Below, piece after piece: positions 60,045-64,000 of a stretch of DNA of 64,000 nucleotides (position 1 is its first letter; every line of letters begins with the position of its first letter). The notes beneath the pieces are model-generated. The model was not told the DNA's origin. It did not search any database and worked only from the letters and a program-made list of their open reading frames with translations. Source of the DNA: Glandiceps talaboti (taxonomy: Eukaryota; Hemichordata; Enteropneusta; Spengelidae); assembly GCF_964340395.1 (NCBI RefSeq), contig NC_135554.1, positions 3,484,475 through 3,548,474 of the forward strand, read 5' to 3'. A program made the translations under genes and the position numbers.

Positions 60045-60820
60045 ACACAACATCTACAGAATCCACAACCAATGACTCCACCATTGTAGACACAACATCT
60101 ACAGAATCCACAACCAATGACTCCACCATTGTAGACACAACATCTACAGAATCCACAACCAATGACTCCACCATGGTAGACACAACATCTACAGAATCCA
60201 CAACCAATGACTCCACCATTGTAGACACAACATCGACAGAATCCACAACCAATGACTCCACCATGGTAGACACAACATCGACAGAATCTACAACCAATGA
60301 CTCCACCATGGTAGACACAACATCGACAGAATCCACAACCAATGACTCCACCATGGTAGAAACAACATCTACAGAATCCACAACCAATGACTCCACCATG
60401 GTAGACACAACATCGACAGAATCCACAACCAATGACTCCACCATGGTAGACACAACATCGACAGAATCCACAACCAATGACTCCACCATGGTAGACACAA
60501 CATCGACAGAATCCACAACCAATGACTCCACCATGGTAGAAACAACATCTACAGAATCCACAACCAATGACTCCACCATGGTAGAAACAACATCTACAGA
60601 ATCCACAACCAATGACTCCACCATTGTAGACACAACATCTACAGAATCCACAACCAATGACTCCACCATGGTAGACACAACATCTACAGAATCCACAACC
60701 AATGACTCCACCATGGTAGACACAACATCGGCAGAATCCACAACCAATGACTCCACCATGGTAGACACAACATCTACAGAATCTACAACCAATGACTCCA
60801 CCATGGTAGACACAACATCA
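60008..60820. repeat. 45-bp minisatellite seeded by the WDR83OS stop region
   Basis: Eighteen copies start every 45 bp from 60008. The unit begins 'tctacagaatccacaaccaa' and includes the last codons and TAG. Because 45 is a multiple of 3, each copy recreates the same C-terminal codons and stop in the Asterix frame. Variants are few (tct/tcg, ggt/tgt, gaca/gaaa). It forms the proximal 3' UTR or flank. Confidence 0.96.
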
Positions 60821-61494
60821 CTGTTCACTGCAATGCTAGAGATCACAGTCTACCACCACTCAAACCCAAGATAGGAATACCAAAAATGACTTCAATAACA
60901 ATTCTGAACTTTCTCCCATTGTTAATTTCATACATTGTGTGTATTGTTTCAATCTTTGACTTATTAAGAATTAAAATTGCAATATTGTTGACAATGATTG
61001 TCTTGTATCCTCGTATAATTTTCCACAATGTTGTCATTGTTCAATGGTAGTTGTGTGATTTGTTAAAAAAGGACTTTTTGTTGGTGATGCATGAAATGGA
61101 AATAACTTTTGACTAGACAATTTCACTTGTATGTATTTTGGGTCTAAATTGTTTTTAGACTGTTTGGCAGAAATGATATTTACAGCTGGTTAACCCCTAC
61201 CATCTTAATTTTGACGACCACTTCTAAATTTATGCAAAAACCCTGATCTAGACCTAATGACCTTATAACTATTACCTACAAATGTCATTTGAAAATTGCC
61301 ATTTACACTCCCAAAGTAATATCCCAAACAAGTCAATTAGCACACACACTGACACACTTCACTATGCCTATAGCACTCCTGAATGTCAACTTAGTCATGC
61401 TAAAAAACATATGCCTTCATCAAAACAGATTCTCACAGATCTAGTACTAGACATGAGAGAATATATTATCATAGTACTCAACATAGTCTCTCAG

Positions 61495-61955
61495 ATAGCA
61501 CAACTCACTTACCCATACATCTAGACAACACAACTCACTTACCTACACATCTAGACAACACAACTCACTTACCAACACATCTAGACAACACAACTCACTT
61601 ACCTACACATCTGGACAACACAACTCACTTACCTACACATCTAGACAACACAGCTCACTTACCAACACATCTAGACAACACAACTCACTTACCTATACAT
61701 CTAGACAACACAACTCACTTACCTACACATCTAGACAACACAGCTCACTTACCAACACATCTAGACAACACTCACCTACCTACACATCTAGACAACACAA
61801 CTCACTTACCTACACATACCTACGCATCTAGACAGCACAGCTCACTTGCCAACACATCTAGACAACATAACCCACTTACCTATACATCTAGACAACATAA
61901 CCCACTTACCTACACATCTAGACAACACAACTCGCTTACCTACACATCTGGACAA
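61495..61955. repeat. 30-bp minisatellite
   Basis: About 15 copies of 'tcacttacctacacatctag' + 'acaacacaac', some deleted. Intergenic between WDR83OS and UBE3C. Confidence 0.93.
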
Positions 61956-61989
61956 TAATATTTGTTGACAAATCTCACATTAAGACATT

Positions 61990-62505
61990 TACAAATCTCA
62001 CAACAAACATCCAGACAAATCTCATAACAAACTCACATCCAGACAAATCTCATAACAAACTCACATCCAGACAAATCTCATAACAAACTCACATCCAGAC
62101 AAATCTCATAACAAACTCTCACATCCAGACAAATCTCATAACAAACTCACATCCAGACAAATCTCGACAAACTCACATCCAGACAAATCTCATAACAAAC
62201 TCTCACATCCAGACAAATCTCATAACAAACTCACATCCAGACAAATCTCATAACAAACTCACATCCAGACAAATCTCATAACAAACTCACATCCAGACAA
62301 ATCTCATAACAAACTCACATCCAGACAAATCTCATAACAAACTCACATCCAGACAAATCTCATAACAAACTCACATCCAGACAAATCTCATAACAAACTC
62401 ACATCCAGACAAATCTCATAACAAACTCACATCCAGACAAATCTCATAACAAACTCACATCCAGACAAATCTCATAACAAACTCACATCCAGACAAATCT
62501 CAACA
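61990..62505. repeat. 28-bp minisatellite
   Basis: About 18 copies of 'atctcataacaaactcacat' + 'ccagacaa'. It grades into the next array, with the shared core 'cagacaaatct'. Confidence 0.94.
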
Positions 62506-62559
62506 GATTCTCACACATATGATGAAACCCAGCCAAATCTCAAAGACACATGTCCAGAC

Positions 62560-62760
62560 AAATCCGACACCAGATTACACAACCAGACAAATCTGACAAC
62601 AGACTTACACAACCAGACAGATCTGACAACAGACTCACACAACCAGACAAATCTGACAACAGACTCGCACAACCAGACAAATCTGACAACAGACTCACAC
62701 AACCAGACAAATCTGACAACAGACTCACACAACCAGACAAATTTGACAACAGACTAACAT
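62560..62760. repeat. 30-bp minisatellite
   Basis: About six copies of 'cagacaaatctgacaacaga' + 'ctcacacaac'. Related to the arrays at 61495 and 61990, which suggests one founder sequence. Confidence 0.92.
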
Positions 62761-63444
62761 CCATACAAATCTTGACATTCTTACATTTAGACAAATCTCA
62801 CAACAGATTCTCATGAAATGAAGACTTAAAAGGTATTCATCAAATTTTAATTAATAAATGCAACATATATATCATTTTCAAATAAAATGCTGTGTTGTTA
62901 ATAAGCTTGATTTGTTATTTTATATTGAAATTAAACAACTATGGTTTGGACTAGAAAGGTGGTATCTTTGCAGTAATTGTTATAAATATATTGTCTGGGA
63001 TCTGACATAACTTCAATGAAATAAAGGATTCTTTGTTTTCAGACCAGATTTTGAGATGTCTGTCTGTAAGAACAAGTTCTGAATCAGTCAAATAAACAAG
63101 TCTTTATTTATCAGACCAGAGTCTGAGACATCTGTATGCAAGAATTAATACTTCATATGCATCTACTATCTACTATGTATATAAATGAAGTCCAAAGGCA
63201 ACACTCAATATTGCTACATTTTAAAGTAAGTGAAGAAGAAGTGCTCAGATCAGAGAAGCTTATTACAATGCACACTGGATGGTAATCAAAACACCATAGT
63301 AGCTTTGGTAAGTCATTCTTACAATGTCAGAGAAGCTTAAACAATGTACACTGGATGGTAACCACACTCATAAAAGTCATATGGTGTATATTTGGCACAA
63401 TCAGAATCTTGAACAATTTTGAATGGATAATGTATGTACAATTT

Positions 63445-63615
63445 CTAACTGAGTTCAAACCCAGCTCCACTCTCAATAGCATAGAGCAGTTTAGTTCTTA
63501 GCATATCATCATCTGTAAATTCTGGCAATTTGAGTAAATTCATGCAGGTACTAGCTGATGGTAGTCTCTCCAAGTCAGATCCGCCATTATGAATGCAGAA
63601 TGCTGGGAACAGATC
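63445..63615 (-). CDS. UBE3C: UBE3C-like HECT E3 ubiquitin ligase, last coding exon (partial gene)
   Basis: Minus-strand exon of 56 codons plus TAG, entered in phase 0 at an AG acceptor (63616-63617). It encodes the end of a HECT C-lobe: [20 protein letters not shown], then [11 protein letters not shown], and [22 protein letters not shown] ligases take ubiquitin from an E2 onto one cysteine and pass it to substrates. That cysteine is the one in STCMNLL (codon at 63544-63546). The [14 protein letters not shown] stretch and ...AGFELS end match UBE3C (proteasome-associated) better than UBE3B. The N-terminal exons lie beyond the right edge. A minus-strand AATAAA (63103-63108) could be its poly(A) signal. 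Confidence 0.9.
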   Translation of the reverse strand, partial: DLFPAFCIHNGGSDLERLPSASTCMNLLKLPEFTDDDMLRTKLLYAIESGAGFELS

Positions 63616-63674
63616 CTGTAAACATGGAATACATCAATGGTTATTGGTGTCTTTACAGGATAAACCTTTCCACA

Positions 63675-63960
63675 ATATCATGTAAGCATAATAAATATAG
63701 CATACAATGTAAGCATAATAAATATAGCATACAATAATAATAAATATAGCATACAATAATAATAAATATAGCATACAATAATAATAAATATAGCATACAA
63801 TGTAAGCATAATAAATATAGCATACAATGTAAGCATAATAAATATAGCATACAATAATAATAAATATAGCATACAATAATAATAAATATAGCATACAATG
63901 TAAGCATAATAAATATAGCATACAATAATAATAATAATAATAATAATAGCATACAATGTA
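63675..63960. repeat. AT-rich 26-bp/ataat mixed repeat in UBE3C intron
   Basis: Copies of 'aatatagcatacaatgtaag' + 'cataat' alternate with 'aatatagcatacaataataat'. The Tyr/Cys/Ile/Leu-rich minus frames are open in all three registers and are not genes. Confidence 0.93.
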
Positions 63961-64000
63961 AGTACACAATATTTTATCTAAGTGTGGTATATAGGTCAAA

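Noticed and set aside
59902-60874. 314-codon Thr/Ser-rich mucin-like frame (plus) and its minus-strand mirror
   Set aside because: Both are off-frame readings of the 45-bp array; the true coding frame is Asterix, which stops at 60044.
63445-63615. Assignment to UBE3B or another HECT ligase
   Set aside because: The [14 protein letters not shown] and LLYAIE..AGFELS pattern fits UBE3C better; only one exon is available, so some doubt remains.

Overview
The window is animal nuclear DNA. It is AT-rich, has GT-AG introns, and carries a great deal of tandem and dispersed repeat. The three genes, non-LTR retrotransposon debris, tRNA-derived SINEs, foldback/MITE-like elements and abundant minisatellites suggest a non-vertebrate bilaterian, probably marine. 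The species cannot be named from the sequence alone.

Three protein genes can be read exon by exon. (1) A TTC39-family tetratricopeptide protein lies on the minus strand. Its start codon is at 46355 and its stop at 2877, and 16 coding exons join in frame into 625 residues. (2) WDR83OS (Asterix, a PAT-complex subunit of the ER translocon) lies on the plus strand at 53215-60044, with 4 exons and 103 residues. (3) The last coding exon of a UBE3C-like HECT ubiquitin ligase lies on the minus strand at 63445-63615, and the rest is beyond the right edge. TTC39 and Asterix are head to head (6.9 kb between start codons). Asterix and UBE3C are tail to tail (3.4 kb between stops).

Almost everything else is repeat. 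TTC39 introns hold large arrays: 56-bp units at 3941-5410, 57-bp at 8127-8640, 65-bp at 11167-11751, 26-bp at 13205-16461, 25-bp at 17024-19297 and 28-bp at 22423-24470. They also hold a near-identical 4.3-kb tandem duplication at 31000-39575. The head-to-head interval carries a Penelope-like RT scrap and a decayed non-LTR retrotransposon at 48780-52230. Asterix introns carry foldback elements, a 1.3-kb imperfect palindrome, a 44-bp array and G-rich 90-bp repeats.

The most unusual signal is that several minisatellites are built from the edge of a neighbouring coding exon. Asterix's last codons plus stop codon are repeated 18 times (45 bp). The 3' end and splice donor of TTC39 exon 10 are repeated 9 times (65 bp). 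The acceptor and first 29 nt of TTC39 exon 13 occur 9 times (about 57 bp). A 20-residue motif of the retrotransposon's own RT is repeated about 26 times (60 bp). Arrays nucleating at exon ends and then multiplying splice sites or stop codons is the observation most worth following. Two arrays have also been split by insertions, and the array monomer itself supplies the empty-site sequence. One of these insertions is a clean 831-bp TA-flanked transposon. Most long open frames in this window come from these arrays and are not genes.
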